Counted from the first letter of the stretch, positions 1-8,364 are shown. The stretch is DNA of 36,225 bases from Thermoplasmata archaeon (GCA_021797735.1 JAJZZE010000035.1:1-36225), one strand, 5' to 3'. Program-made: numbers and translations. The notes: generated by a model from the letters alone, not told the origin.

Positions 1-1
1 G

Positions 2-67
2 ATAACAGATCTATTTGGTGATTTCATCAAGAGATATGAGGATAAAACATTGAATTTGAGGTGGTAA
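2..67 (+). CDS. C-terminal end of an unidentified gene (partial)
   Basis: An open frame enters from the left edge and ends at a TAA, giving the last 21 residues (ITDLFGDFIKRYEDKTLNLRW). The tail is charged and ends in an aromatic residue. It is too short to assign to a family, and whether it is really coded cannot be shown from this window alone. Confidence 0.35.
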   Translation: MTDLFGDFIKRYEDKTLNLRW

Positions 68-108
68 TAATGTAAAAAAGTAAATTGGCAAATCGCACTA
101 TGGCACAT

Positions 109-1371
109 TCATTTGGCGAAGTCAAGTGAATAACGTCTTCCACCCCGCTGTGGCAGCCACCTTGCCGTTCCCGGGGGTGGTATAATACGGTCGGGTTCCT
201 GGCTGTGAAGGGGGAAAAGAATGTCCGGCTGCACCCACTCCACCAGCTGGTTCAGATCATCAGGGCTTGCGTGTCCCCTGTTGCCAATGGACCATGATGG
301 CACATGAAGAAATTTTAACCACTCCTGTAGAACATCCCACCTGTGGTTGCGGGCTCCCGGTGGACCGTTGGCATGGAGAAAGCAGGATCCGGGGCCTACT
401 GGCAGATCCAGTAACCATGGCAAGAATTCCGGTGTTACCTGGAGTATAAAATTTGATGGATTGCCACGTATTGTCGCCACATCAACATCACTGCCAAATT
501 CCAGTATATCGTGAAAACCCCATGTTTTAAAGAGAGTAGCCATATTCTCAGGCCATATAATTTTCCTTCCAGCTTTCTTTGCTATATTCAGAAATGATTC
601 AACACGTTCCAGGTCTCTGTGGTATAACGACATAAGAACCAGCCCCGGTGTATCCCTTAATGCATCAGCAAACAGTTTATCAACCGTACTCTCAAAACGT
701 GGTGCCTCGCGGAAACCGGCTGATAGAGTAGTTCCCTCAATCACAAGTGCACGTGCCCCGTGAACCGCACGGGCAAAACTCTCACTTAATTCCGGATGCC
801 TTCCATGAAGGCGGATATCACCGGTAAAGGCCACCACACCATCCTCCGTCTCAACGGCATACCCTGAAGCACCAATGACATTGTGGTCAACAGGGTAACG
901 TGTAATCCTGAATGGCCCAAAGGTGACAGGATGCTGTTCCTCCACTGGAATTGGTGTTCGTGAATATCCCTCCAGGGTCTCACCTGCATGGGCCAGTGCA
1001 TCCATCAAACGGGCTGTTTCCGGTGAGCTGTATATGGGAATAGCCGGATCTATCCAGCCTATTAATCCAATATGGTCAATGTGGGCATGTGAAATAAATA
1101 CCGCTGTGTGCTGATCCGATCCTGCAGGAAGTGGAAATCCGTGCATTGCATCCTCCCTGTAAATATGTGGCAGTGGTGGGGCCTGCCCGGTACGTAGCCT
1201 GTCATATAGAGCATATTCGGGGCGCAATGCCACTCCATGCTGAAATAATTCTGCATTCGGTGGTGTAAGGTCAATTCCAAAATCCAGAAGAACACGCCAG
1301 CCATCCTGCTCAATTAGAATTCTACTGGCACCTATAACCCCAACCCCACCCCAGAAACTAATATCTGCCAT
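109..1371 (-). CDS. MBL-fold metallo-hydrolase, RNase J/beta-CASP-like
   Basis: Probably a metal-dependent hydrolase of the metallo-beta-lactamase fold, about 420 residues. The motif HAHIDH (the HxHxDH zinc signature) lies near residue 95. It is followed by a downstream DH (PVDHN), the metal-bridging aspartate in FTGDIRLHG, an EGTTL segment and a C-terminal LHSQE, an arrangement like the RNase J/beta-CASP nucleases. A nuclease role is inferred; esterase or lactonase activity is not excluded. I chose the ATG at 1371 (MADISFW) because a G-rich ribosome site lies just upstream; an in-frame ATG at 1398 would add nine residues that look unlike the family. The gene is clearly richer in G+C than its neighbours and stands alone, which suggests acquisition by transfer. 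Confidence 0.8.
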   Translation of the reverse strand: MADISFWGGVGVIGASRILIEQDGWRVLLDFGIDLTPPNAELFQHGVALRPEYALYDRLRTGQAPPLPHIYREDAMHGFPLPAGSDQHTAVFISHAHIDHIGLIGWIDPAIPIYSSPETARLMDALAHAGETLEGYSRTPIPVEEQHPVTFGPFRITRYPVDHNVIGASGYAVETEDGVVAFTGDIRLHGRHPELSESFARAVHGARALVIEGTTLSAGFREAPRFESTVDKLFADALRDTPGLVLMSLYHRDLERVESFLNIAKKAGRKIIWPENMATLFKTWGFHDILEFGSDVDVATIRGNPSNFILQVTPEFLPWLLDLPVGPGSCFLHANGPPGARNHRWDVLQEWLKFLHVPSWSIGNRGHASPDDLNQLVEWVQPDILFPLHSQEPDRIIPPPGTARWLPQRGGRRYSLDFAK

Positions 1372-1685
1372 ACCCAATCCCCCCATTCTGTGCCACAATA
1401 TTCACGGTTATAACTGGCCAGGACATTATTTCTGATTGATGTAATGTTTTACTTATTCTACTAAGAACCATCTCTATCCCGTTATTATTTATATATTGTT
1501 TATATATCTTATGCAAATAATATATATTCTACACTATATACTATATAGACATACACAAAATTATACACATAGCTTTGTTGAAGATATTGCGGCAGACTAT
1601 ATTGCCCTCAAAAACATGGAGGCTTTCAGTAATTTATTTCTGTACACCATAGTAAAAATAATATGCTTTAATCCATTTATTTCAT

Positions 1686-2372
1686 ATGGCAAATAGGGTT
1701 TTAATTGTTGCACACCGTGGCGGGAGCTCATCAACAGAGAATTCAATAGAATCGTTCAGGCATGCCCAGGAGATCGGGTGTGATTCTGTGGAATGTGATG
1801 TCCATGCAACTGCTGATGGGAAACTTGTAGTAATGCATGACAGCAATTTACTCAGGACAACCGGGAAATCAGTAGAGATAAGTAGAATGAATGCCGTAGA
1901 ATTAAACAGCATCAGACTCAGAAATGGTGAGAAAATACCACTGCTCCAGGATGTTTTCGGGGCCATAGATATTCCGGTAGTTATTGAAATAAAATCCGTA
2001 AATGTAATGAAAGGCCTCATACAGTTCTTTACCGAAAAACAGGAATACAGGAAACGGTCAGTGGCTGTATCATTCTTCCATGAGGCCATCCTGAACGTTA
2101 AGAATAAAATACCAGACATTAAAACAGGTGCAATACTTGCAGGTTTTCCAGTGAACCCGGAATGCATTGTCAGAGATTCCCGGGCTGATTCCATGCTCCT
2201 GAACTATGAGGGATTGACTGAGAGTTATGTTGCGAAATGCCATGAAAGGAATATAAATGTAGGTGTGTGGGCACCTGATAGCATGGAATCGATAAAGGAT
2301 ATGATAGATGCAGGTGTTGATGCTATCGGAACGGATAAACCGGAAATCGCCCTTCAACTTCTCCGGAAGTGA
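1686..2372 (+). CDS. Glycerophosphodiester phosphodiesterase (GDPD family)
   Basis: Predicted to hydrolyse glycerophosphodiesters to glycerol-3-phosphate and an alcohol, in lipid turnover or phosphate scavenging. The 228-residue protein has the family signature in order: AHRGG at residues 9-13, the EN pair at 18-19, the metal-binding VECDVH near 36-41 and the catalytic MHD near 50-52. A VVIEIKS strand and a C-terminal GVDAIGTDKP complete the TIM barrel. The length is normal for the short cytosolic GDPD proteins and no signal peptide is seen. It stands alone with an AT-rich upstream region. The family call is firm; the natural substrate is not known. Confidence 0.9.
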   Translation: MANRVLIVAHRGGSSSTENSIESFRHAQEIGCDSVECDVHATADGKLVVMHDSNLLRTTGKSVEISRMNAVELNSIRLRNGEKIPLLQDVFGAIDIPVVIEIKSVNVMKGLIQFFTEKQEYRKRSVAVSFFHEAILNVKNKIPDIKTGAILAGFPVNPECIVRDSRADSMLLNYEGLTESYVAKCHERNINVGVWAPDSMESIKDMIDAGVDAIGTDKPEIALQLLRK

Positions 2373-2458
2373 GTTTTTGGCAGTTATAATATTTTGAATG
2401 GTAAGTACACTTCCGAAGTAATACATATAAAATTAATATGTATAGAACTTAATGGCGG

Positions 2459-3361
2459 TCAGTTAGGTGCTTCAATGATCTTTTCAGTGATTTCTTTATC
2501 TCCTGAAACTTCGTCATTATTTCTGGATAATATCTTTACCTGCGATAATGTTTCTACATAAAGATCAAATTTATATGGATCTGTTTTTTTATTGTATATC
2601 ATATTATAGAATGTGTTTAAATCTCTTATGTCTACTTTTACATTGTTTTTAAGTCTTAAAATATTATAATATAATGAATTTGCCACTTTTATGTATGGGT
2701 TTAGGCTCCTTATTCCCATGGTCTGTGATAAATAATCATACCCTCTATCTAACACATAATCAAAAACATCAGAAGCGACATTGCTAGAGCTTCTTTCTAT
2801 CAATTTATATTCATTGCCAATTGATATATAATATGAATTATCGTGACTGTTTATATTAACAATACCCAGACTTTCAAGAAATTTTGCATATTTAACAATT
2901 TTTGTCCCAGATTTTTCGTTACTAATTTTTAAAGTACTATGCCTGTTCAATTCAAGTATTATTTCCTTGATTGGTTTAAAGAATACATTTGCTTCCGGAA
3001 TTTTTGAAAATTTTGCTTTCGAAATTTGAAATAAAATTTTTTCTGATTTTATTAAGTTTTCATCCTGCCGTTTTCTGACAGTGTTTCTAATATTTTCCCT
3101 GCTAAGGCCATTAAAGACTATTTTACTCTCCTTTTTCTCAATTTGGATTTCAGCCAAATTATTAAAATTATCAAATCTTAGCTTCTTATCACTGCCGTCA
3201 ATTAGTTCATAGGGGATGCTAGCATTTAAGATGAAGCCAGAATTATCTATCTTTGATGTATACAAAAACTGGCCGTAATAGCTATGTATAAATTTGTTTG
3301 CCAACGGCAATACATTATCCTCCATTTTATACGATTTTTTAATATACATTGATCTTTCCAT
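2459..3361 (-). CDS. Unrecognised 300-residue protein, possible winged-helix segment
   Basis: No family was recognised. The ATG at 3361 is preferred because GGTGAT lies about 5 nt upstream; a GTG at 3370 would add three residues. The protein is lysine- and asparagine-rich with no membrane segment. Residues about 130-190 (ILELNRHSTLKISNEKSG, then KFLESLGIVNI and a YYISIG strand) resemble a winged helix followed by a beta wing, so DNA binding is possible, but that is weak inference. The gene begins about 12 nt after the stop of the frame at 3374-3733 and is probably co-transcribed with it. It may be an accessory or plasmid-derived gene. Confidence 0.55.
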   Translation of the reverse strand: MERSMYIKKSYKMEDNVLPLANKFIHSYYGQFLYTSKIDNSGFILNASIPYELIDGSDKKLRFDNFNNLAEIQIEKKESKIVFNGLSRENIRNTVRKRQDENLIKSEKILFQISKAKFSKIPEANVFFKPIKEIILELNRHSTLKISNEKSGTKIVKYAKFLESLGIVNINSHDNSYYISIGNEYKLIERSSSNVASDVFDYVLDRGYDYLSQTMGIRSLNPYIKVANSLYYNILRLKNNVKVDIRDLNTFYNMIYNKKTDPYKFDLYVETLSQVKILSRNNDEVSGDKEITEKIIEAPN

Positions 3362-3373
3362 TTTAATCACCGT

Positions 3374-3733
3374 TTAAAATTTGTCCAAATTCGAATTTTT
3401 ATCCACTTCTAAAGTAGCCTCAACAATGATTTTATCATCATCGTATGAATCATATCTCATATTTATTAATATATCTATATCGCCTTTATTAATTTTTATA
3501 ATATTGTTATCACCTTTATTAAATAAATCTTTGATATTTATATTATTTTTCCCTTCACGTAATGGCATATTTGGATCTATAATAAGATCATCGCTATCCC
3601 CTGTAATAAATGTAAAACAATGGTCAATTGAATTTATTCCTGGCTCTTCAGCATTATAATAATAATTATTTTGAATACTACTGCGTTTTATGAATTTAAT
3701 ATAATTGTAGTAAGAAAGGCATATACTATATAT
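3374..3733 (-). pseudogene. Open frame without a start codon, continuing the upstream 110-residue gene
   Basis: This frame stays open for 119 codons but has no ATG, GTG or TTG before an internal ATG at 3568. It is in exactly the same frame as the gene at 3734-4066 and separated from it only by that gene's TAG stop. Readable residues include GINSIDHCFTFITGDSDDL and a C-terminal ATLEVDKNSNLDKF. Either the two parts are one gene of about 230 codons broken by a nonsense mutation, or translation begins at the internal ATG and yields a 64-residue protein. Family unknown. Confidence 0.45.
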
Positions 3734-4066
3734 CTAATTTTTTGGATGCTTTTTTATTAATTTCTGGAATTCTGTATATCGTATTGCAGTCAGTTTAATT
3801 TTTAGAGTTTGCCTTTTTCCTTGATTGATTATTTTGTTTATTCTGTTTGATAGTTTTGATAAATGGCCATCATCTATTTGTGACCCCATATGTGTGGTGT
3901 ATCCGATAAATCTGGCAATATAGTCAAGAGATATGACCTCATTCTTTGTATAGTTATACATAATAGAGTTTATTTGAATGTATAAAGAGTTTGGAGCACA
4001 AAAGGCAGCATCATTTTTATGATTATAAAATATACTGGATATTTCATGCGATTCAACCTCAGGCAT
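3734..4066 (-). CDS. Unrecognised 110-residue protein
   Basis: No family was recognised. It begins MPEVESHEISSIF, contains SLDYIARFIGYTTHMGS and a basic segment, NRINKIINQGKRQTLKIKL, near residues 80-98, and ends KKHPKN. An AT-rich box A-like stretch about 25-35 nt upstream of the ATG suggests a leaderless transcript that would also cover the downstream frames at 3374-3733 and 2459-3361. The TAG stop is followed by more than a hundred open codons in frame, so this may be only the N-terminal half of a longer ancestral protein. Confidence 0.5.
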   Translation of the reverse strand: MPEVESHEISSIFYNHKNDAAFCAPNSLYIQINSIMYNYTKNEVISLDYIARFIGYTTHMGSQIDDGHLSKLSNRINKIINQGKRQTLKIKLTAIRYTEFQKLIKKHPKN

Positions 4067-4326
4067 CTTATGAAAATAATAATATATTATATATTATTTT
4101 CCTAATGTTCGTAATTTATTTCAGTCAGCATAGTGATTTATAATTCCCCCTGGCTTCTTCATTGATATTATCCCAACTATAAACATAAATGTATACTAAA
4201 TTTAATATGTATACGGTCAAAAAATAATACATAGTTTATCATGATCTTTACGAACTTTCTTGTATGCCCGCATTCATTCAGGAAGTAAACGTCCTCAGTT
4301 GGTATGCCATTACATTTGCAAGAATA
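4067..4326. other. Intergenic region with repeated ATGTATAC octamers
   Basis: About 260 bp with no convincing gene. ATGTATAC occurs at 4189-4196 and 4207-4214, one start 18 bp from the next, which could be a small operator pair. A short minus-strand frame with a CKCNG and ECGH pattern is readable at about 4235-4320 but has no clear start; I do not call it. Confidence 0.3.
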
Positions 4327-4695
4327 TTAGATTATAATTATATTTTTATTTTCAATATTCTCGAAATTATGATCCATTGTAATGAATTTGTTATTGCCAG
4401 TTAATGCTATTCCGGCGATTAAAATATCATTTTCGTTTATCAGTTTTCCCCTGGATCTTAAATTTATAAATATTCCGGAAGATCGGGCTATGGAGTCCTT
4501 ATCGGGATATATGATATCTACATTGTTAATAAAATCATAAATTACATCATTATTTATTTTGTATTTCAATAATTCATAGGCATTTATGTATGTTATAGAT
4601 GCATTTTTCCTATCAAGATATTCATTAACAGTACCAGTAACATGGTGATTGCCCCTTAAATATTCAATAACAATATTTGTATCTAAAACGATCAC
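4327..4695 (-). CDS. vapC: VapC-type PIN-domain ribonuclease toxin
   Basis: Toxin of a type II toxin-antitoxin pair; PIN-domain proteins are Mg-dependent RNases. The 122-residue protein starts with MIVLDTNIVIEYLRGN, holding the first acidic residue of the PIN site (D5). A conserved glutamate follows in YELLKYKI, then the acidic NENDILIAGIAL segment and a C-terminal ITMDHNFENI, the usual PIN order. Its start overlaps the end of the antitoxin gene by 4 nt, typical translational coupling. The target RNA cannot be read from the sequence. Confidence 0.85.
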   Translation of the reverse strand: MIVLDTNIVIEYLRGNHHVTGTVNEYLDRKNASITYINAYELLKYKINNDVIYDFINNVDIIYPDKDSIARSSGIFINLRSRGKLINENDILIAGIALTGNNKFITMDHNFENIENKNIIII

Positions 4696-4904
4696 TGGTA
4701 TCTACCCACATTATTTGTTCTATCATTATCTATTTGCTTCTCAATTGCTGTTAGTTTAGAATTATTTTTTAAAATACCCTCAAATTTTTTTATATCTTTT
4801 TTCTGTATAAGCCTCAAAACAGTATCGGAAAATGATTCATCATCATTTTTAAGTTTTTTTAATTCCTCATAAGCTTTATTTGAGAGTGAAACCATTTTAA
4901 CCAT
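4692..4904 (-). CDS. vapB: VapB-type antitoxin
   Basis: Cognate antitoxin of the PIN toxin downstream. The 70-residue protein has an N-terminal strand and helix (VSLSNKAYEELKKLKND, then SFSDTVLRLIQKK) like the ribbon-helix-helix or DUF217-type archaeal VapB antitoxins. A charged C-terminal tail would bind the toxin. The ATG at 4904 lies about 28 nt downstream of a box A, consistent with a leaderless message; a second ATG three codons later is possible. A palindrome in the promoter suggests autoregulation, as known for the family. Confidence 0.8.
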   Translation of the reverse strand: MVKMVSLSNKAYEELKKLKNDDESFSDTVLRLIQKKDIKKFEGILKNNSKLTAIEKQIDNDRTNNVGRYQ

Positions 4905-4911
4905 ATATATA

Positions 4912-4936
4912 ACGTATACGTATAGTGTATATAAAT
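4912..4936 (-). promoter_or_regulatory. vapBC promoter with palindromic operator
   Basis: On the minus strand ATTTATATA (4928-4936) forms a box A centred about 28 nt before the vapB ATG. The perfect palindrome ACGTATACGT lies at 4912-4921, between box A and the start, where a bound antitoxin complex would block transcription. The box is clear in sequence; the operator role is inferred. Confidence 0.55.
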
Positions 4937-5060
4937 ATTTAGTGGTGATAAGAATTAATCTATATAATTTATTTTATACAATCGTTTTGTTGTGATATCC
5001 TGAATTAAGTTCCGTATAAACCCATTGTAATTAATAAATAAAATTTAATTTAATAGATCC

Positions 5061-5076
5061 TGGTAATACATTACCA
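5061..5076. repeat. TGGTAA-TACA-TTACCA palindrome
   Basis: Perfect 6-bp inverted repeat with a 4-nt centre, preceded by TCC and followed by AAG. It closely resembles the sequences at 6796-6814 and 6855-6880 in front of the ATPase gene, so it may be a site for the same DNA-binding protein. It lies in the 376-bp gap between vapB and the MFS gene. Confidence 0.45.
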
Positions 5077-5114
5077 AGTTTGTAGGTTTTAATTCAAAGC
5101 ATGCATTCAGGAAT

Positions 5115-5219
5115 ATGAACGATTACTTTAAACGCGGGGACGTGAATAATGGGCTCTATTACTTAGAGGTACCATTTATAAACGCACAAAATAATGTACA
5201 CGGCCATAAAATAAAATAA
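5115..5219 (+). CDS. Possible small protein or gene remnant, 34 residues
   Basis: A short frame beginning MNDYFKRGDVNNGLYYLEV that ends ...HGHKIK. The same frame is open for 17 further codons upstream without a start, back to a stop inside the palindrome near 5063. This makes a decayed gene end as likely as a true small protein. No family was recognised. Confidence 0.2.
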   Translation: MNDYFKRGDVNNGLYYLEVPFINAQNNVHGHKIK

Positions 5220-5280
5220 TTCTGACATTACGACTATATAACTATAGATAAATATATATTATATTTTTGAATAAGAGATA

Positions 5281-6612
5281 ATGGAAGCAGATTCCAAGTC
5301 AGAAAAAAAAGGAGAAGCTGGCTATATTGTTGATTCCGGTAAAACTGGAGAAAAAAATAAAGTTCCCTATGCGGTACTAGTTGCACTTGCTATGGGCATG
5401 CTTGTCTATGGTGTTGCAGAGAGTTATGGTCCCGTTTCTGTTGTTGGGGGTATCCTCCCATCAAAATATTTATTTTTGGGTTTGAGTTTGCCTTATATTG
5501 CTGGAGGGGTTGGAGCATTACTCGCCGGTACTTTGGCTGACCATATTGGAAGGAAAGGGTCATTCATGGTTACATCCGCCATGATTGTAACTGGAATAGC
5601 AATTTTTGTGTTTTTTTCCAGTGATTTAATTGCATTAATAATATCATTTATTTTAGTCGGAATGGCGGCAATTGGTTTAGAAACCCCAATACTATCAATG
5701 ATTGTTGAATCGGTCCCTGCCAAAATAAGGGGTAAATCCCTTGTAATAGTTCAAAATTTTGGAAATATTGGTGTTGCTGTTACCTTTATACCTGTATTAT
5801 TACATTTTTCATCATTTGTAAGCAAAACTGCAATATCACTCCTATTTGTTGCTCCTATTGCGGCGATGGGAATTTCATGGCTTTATATGAAGGAAACCTC
5901 ACCATGGCGTGCAGTTCACGGTGTTACAGATATAGAAAATGCATGGCAGGATCAGGATGGAACCGCTGAACCAGTAAAAGCCGGAATCAGCCTTCCAATG
6001 CGTTTCTTAATTTTAATTGTGATTGGCATTGCCCAGGATGTTGCTTTTCTTTACTTTGCCTACGGTGTCGGTTACAGTTACTTCACATATACTATAGCAT
6101 CAGAAATACCGGTTCTTGGCGGTTTAACAATGGTTGTTGCTGGAATAGTATTTGGCATTTTCTTTGTTGATAAGATCAGCAGAAAATCATTCACAATATT
6201 TTCATATGGAATATTAGTAGGTCTGTGGGCATTATTATGGGGATTTGAGGCGATTACACACAGTTCAACTGGATTATTATTGATTGTCTTAATGGCATTA
6301 TTATTTATTCCGGGTGAACTAACATGGGCAGCAAGAGGAATGCTGGAACCAGAACTGTTTCCCACACGCCATAGAGGAACATATGTTTCACTGGTAAGAT
6401 TTTCTGTATGGGTTGGTGCTGGTCTGGTCATGGTATTATTAACATATACCACACTACCATTTATCATACCGGCTACTACTGTGATGGCTATATTTGTATT
6501 ATCACTGGGCATGACTGTTTTATGGCAGGTGAAAGGATTCGAAACACAGTCAAAAAGCCTGTCAGGTCTGGATTCCAGTATGGCAAATAAGCATATTACA
6601 GGAAAAAAATAA
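5281..6612 (+). CDS. MFS transporter (sugar porter-like)
   Basis: A 443-residue inner-membrane carrier of the major facilitator superfamily with about twelve hydrophobic segments. The cytoplasmic loop after the second helix contains GTLADHIGRKGSF, the MFS motif A (GxLaDrxGRkxxl). A second family mark, PELFPTRHRGTYVS, follows near residue 355. The hydrophilic N-terminal tail of about 35 residues is lysine-rich. It stands alone behind an AT-rich box A (about 5245-5260). The substrate cannot be read off; organic acids, sugars and aromatic acids are all carried by close relatives. Confidence 0.85.
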   Translation: MEADSKSEKKGEAGYIVDSGKTGEKNKVPYAVLVALAMGMLVYGVAESYGPVSVVGGILPSKYLFLGLSLPYIAGGVGALLAGTLADHIGRKGSFMVTSAMIVTGIAIFVFFSSDLIALIISFILVGMAAIGLETPILSMIVESVPAKIRGKSLVIVQNFGNIGVAVTFIPVLLHFSSFVSKTAISLLFVAPIAAMGISWLYMKETSPWRAVHGVTDIENAWQDQDGTAEPVKAGISLPMRFLILIVIGIAQDVAFLYFAYGVGYSYFTYTIASEIPVLGGLTMVVAGIVFGIFFVDKISRKSFTIFSYGILVGLWALLWGFEAITHSSTGLLLIVLMALLFIPGELTWAARGMLEPELFPTRHRGTYVSLVRFSVWVGAGLVMVLLTYTTLPFIIPATTVMAIFVLSLGMTVLWQVKGFETQSKSLSGLDSSMANKHITGKK

Positions 6613-6854
6613 TTTATAATATTTAATTATAATTTTACATAATTATTTGTGGCACCCATTCTTATTATTTGAAAAGTATCCCCGATCTTTAATATTTCCT
6701 CTGCCTATCACATTCTTGATGGAAAGCTTTAAAATTCATGAAATGATATATACCCCTAAGAAAATGTGATTAAGCCATTAAGTTTAATTCATATCCTGGT
6801 TATTCATTACCAAATATTCCTATAAACCTGGTACCTACTACCAAAAACTTAATA

Positions 6855-6880
6855 ATATTTGGTAGTATATTACCAAATAT
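6855..6880. promoter_or_regulatory. ATATTTGGTA/TACCAAATAT palindrome overlapping the ATPase start codon
   Basis: A perfect 10-bp inverted repeat (6855-6864 and 6871-6880) with a 6-nt centre, ending within the ATG at 6879. A related sequence, TGGTTATTCATTACCAA, lies at about 6796-6812. The position suggests an operator that shuts off transcription or a hairpin that masks the start. What binds it is unknown. Confidence 0.5.
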
Positions 6881-8195
6881 GGACTTAACCACGGTAACCA
6901 TGCAGAATCCATGGTGGAAAAACAAATCGGAGATTTTAAAAGACGATAAGGTTAAAAAAGCCTTAGAAACAAAACCCGAGCATGTTTATACTTTTAAAAA
7001 TGAAAATATAATTTTATTGGGACCAAGGCAGGTTGGCAAAACAACATACATTAAATTAGTAATAATGGATTTATTAATAAATAAGAATATTAATCCAAGA
7101 AACATTTTATATTTAACCTGTGATTTTATTGACAGTAAAGAAGATATTAAAAACGCATTAACATTTTTTGATGAACAGTCTGATAAAAAAAATACAAGAT
7201 ACATCTTTCTTGATGAAATTAGTTTTGTTAAAGACTGGAATACCTTAATACTTGGTTTGTTTAATTCTGGTTACTTAAAAGACAAAAGAATTTATTTAAC
7301 CGGTTCCTCCTCAATTTCGTTGTTAAAGGAAACGTTTCCTGGCAGGGATATATTAAAAATTGTATTTTTGCCAATGCAGTTTAGGGAATATTTTGATTTA
7401 TTTTATGATAAAATTGATTGCAACACTGAAATAAATCTGGAGGACATGGAAAATTTTTATAAATCCGCTCAAAATTTAATACCATATATAGATAATCTAA
7501 ATATTGCGTTAAACAATTATTTATTAAGTGGTGGATTCTTATGGCCATCGTATTTACTTGAAAATAGTGATCCTTTAAGCCAGTTATTTGAAATATATAA
7601 AGATGCATTATTAAGTGATATTTCTAAACTTGAAAAAAACCAGAAATATTTTAAGGCCATAATGGACCAGATAATAACAGGTTATTCATCCAGACTGTCA
7701 GCAAACTCTATTGCAAAAACCGCATCAATTGGTTCACACAAAACAGTAGAAAACTATCTTGAAATAATGGAAGGATTATTTATTATTAAAATATTTTACA
7801 AGAAATTAAACGGAAAAATAATGTATAGAAGCAATAAAAAAATATATTTTACAGATCCATTTATTTACAGGGTTATGAAGTTTTATGTTTCTGGTGAGTC
7901 GCAATTTCGCGAAAATGAGGAGTCTAAAATTCTTGAAGGTATAGTTGGAATACATTTATCGAATTCATTTAATGACATTTATTATTTAGAAACAAAGAAT
8001 GGAAAGGAGGTTGATTTTGTTTACAAAAATATTGGTATAGAGGTCAAATCAGGAAATAAAAAAATAAATAAATTACACTATGATAAAGGTTACTTACTTT
8101 CAAGAAACGACATGCCTGCTATGAGTAATGATAAGGTTTCAATTCCCATATCAGTATTTTTATACCTGATAAGTTCTAAAAATAAATTGAACTGA
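6879..8195 (+). CDS. AAA-type ATPase with C-terminal DUF4143/nuclease-like domain
   Basis: A member of the archaeal/bacterial ATPase family with a C-terminal DUF4143 region. Walker A, GPRQVGKTT, is at residues 48-56; Walker B, YIFLDE, at about 108-113; and a sensor-like YLTGSSS at 139-145. A winged-helix-like segment (SANSIAKTASIGSHKTVENYL) lies near 275. The C-terminus has GKEVDFVYKNIGIEVKSG, resembling a PD-(D/E)xK nuclease core. Length 438 is usual. Physiological roles of the family are poorly defined; many are linked to mobile or defence regions. The ATG at 6879 overlaps a palindrome; a second ATG at 6900 (MQNPWWK) matches the usual N-terminus and is an alternative start. Confidence 0.8.
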   Translation: MDLTTVTMQNPWWKNKSEILKDDKVKKALETKPEHVYTFKNENIILLGPRQVGKTTYIKLVIMDLLINKNINPRNILYLTCDFIDSKEDIKNALTFFDEQSDKKNTRYIFLDEISFVKDWNTLILGLFNSGYLKDKRIYLTGSSSISLLKETFPGRDILKIVFLPMQFREYFDLFYDKIDCNTEINLEDMENFYKSAQNLIPYIDNLNIALNNYLLSGGFLWPSYLLENSDPLSQLFEIYKDALLSDISKLEKNQKYFKAIMDQIITGYSSRLSANSIAKTASIGSHKTVENYLEIMEGLFIIKIFYKKLNGKIMYRSNKKIYFTDPFIYRVMKFYVSGESQFRENEESKILEGIVGIHLSNSFNDIYYLETKNGKEVDFVYKNIGIEVKSGNKKINKLHYDKGYLLSRNDMPAMSNDKVSIPISVFLYLISSKNKLN

Positions 8196-8297
8196 AATGT
8201 TTTATTTTAAATTTTATGAACTCTGAATTTTCTGTAGGGTATTACGGATTTAATTAGAATTAGGAACCCGGCTGGAACATAAGAGTGGATAAATGAT

Positions 8298-8337
8298 CTG
8301 TGGAAAGTACCGGAGAACAAATATAAAAAAGATACTG
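8298..8337 (+). repeat. 40-bp fragment also present at 24465-24505
   Basis: CTGTGGAAAG...GATACTG occurs here and at 24465-24505 with six substitutions and one indel. Both copies can be read in one frame as LWK.P.NK.KK, so they look like relics of one coding family, perhaps a transposase, that I cannot identify. The surrounding gap (8196-8526) otherwise holds the fragment at 8365-8481 and no gene. Confidence 0.4.
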
Positions 8338-8364
8338 ACATGGGCATGCTTGAATTTGTTCATA

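Noticed and set aside
267-1313. Several open frames of 60-83 codons on both strands within the MBL gene
   Set aside because: They overlap the hydrolase, which has a full set of catalytic motifs; the higher GC content leaves shadow frames open by chance.
1496-1696. 66-codon plus-strand frame upstream of the GDPD gene
   Set aside because: AT-rich, low-complexity start, no ribosome site, overlaps the GDPD start and has no family features.
1682-2426. Minus-strand frames of 170 and 118 codons opposite the GDPD gene
   Set aside because: They are antisense to a gene with clear family motifs and show no recognisable protein features.
6078-6512. 144-codon minus-strand frame inside the MFS gene
   Set aside because: Antisense to membrane helices of the carrier; its composition reflects the complement of hydrophobic codons.
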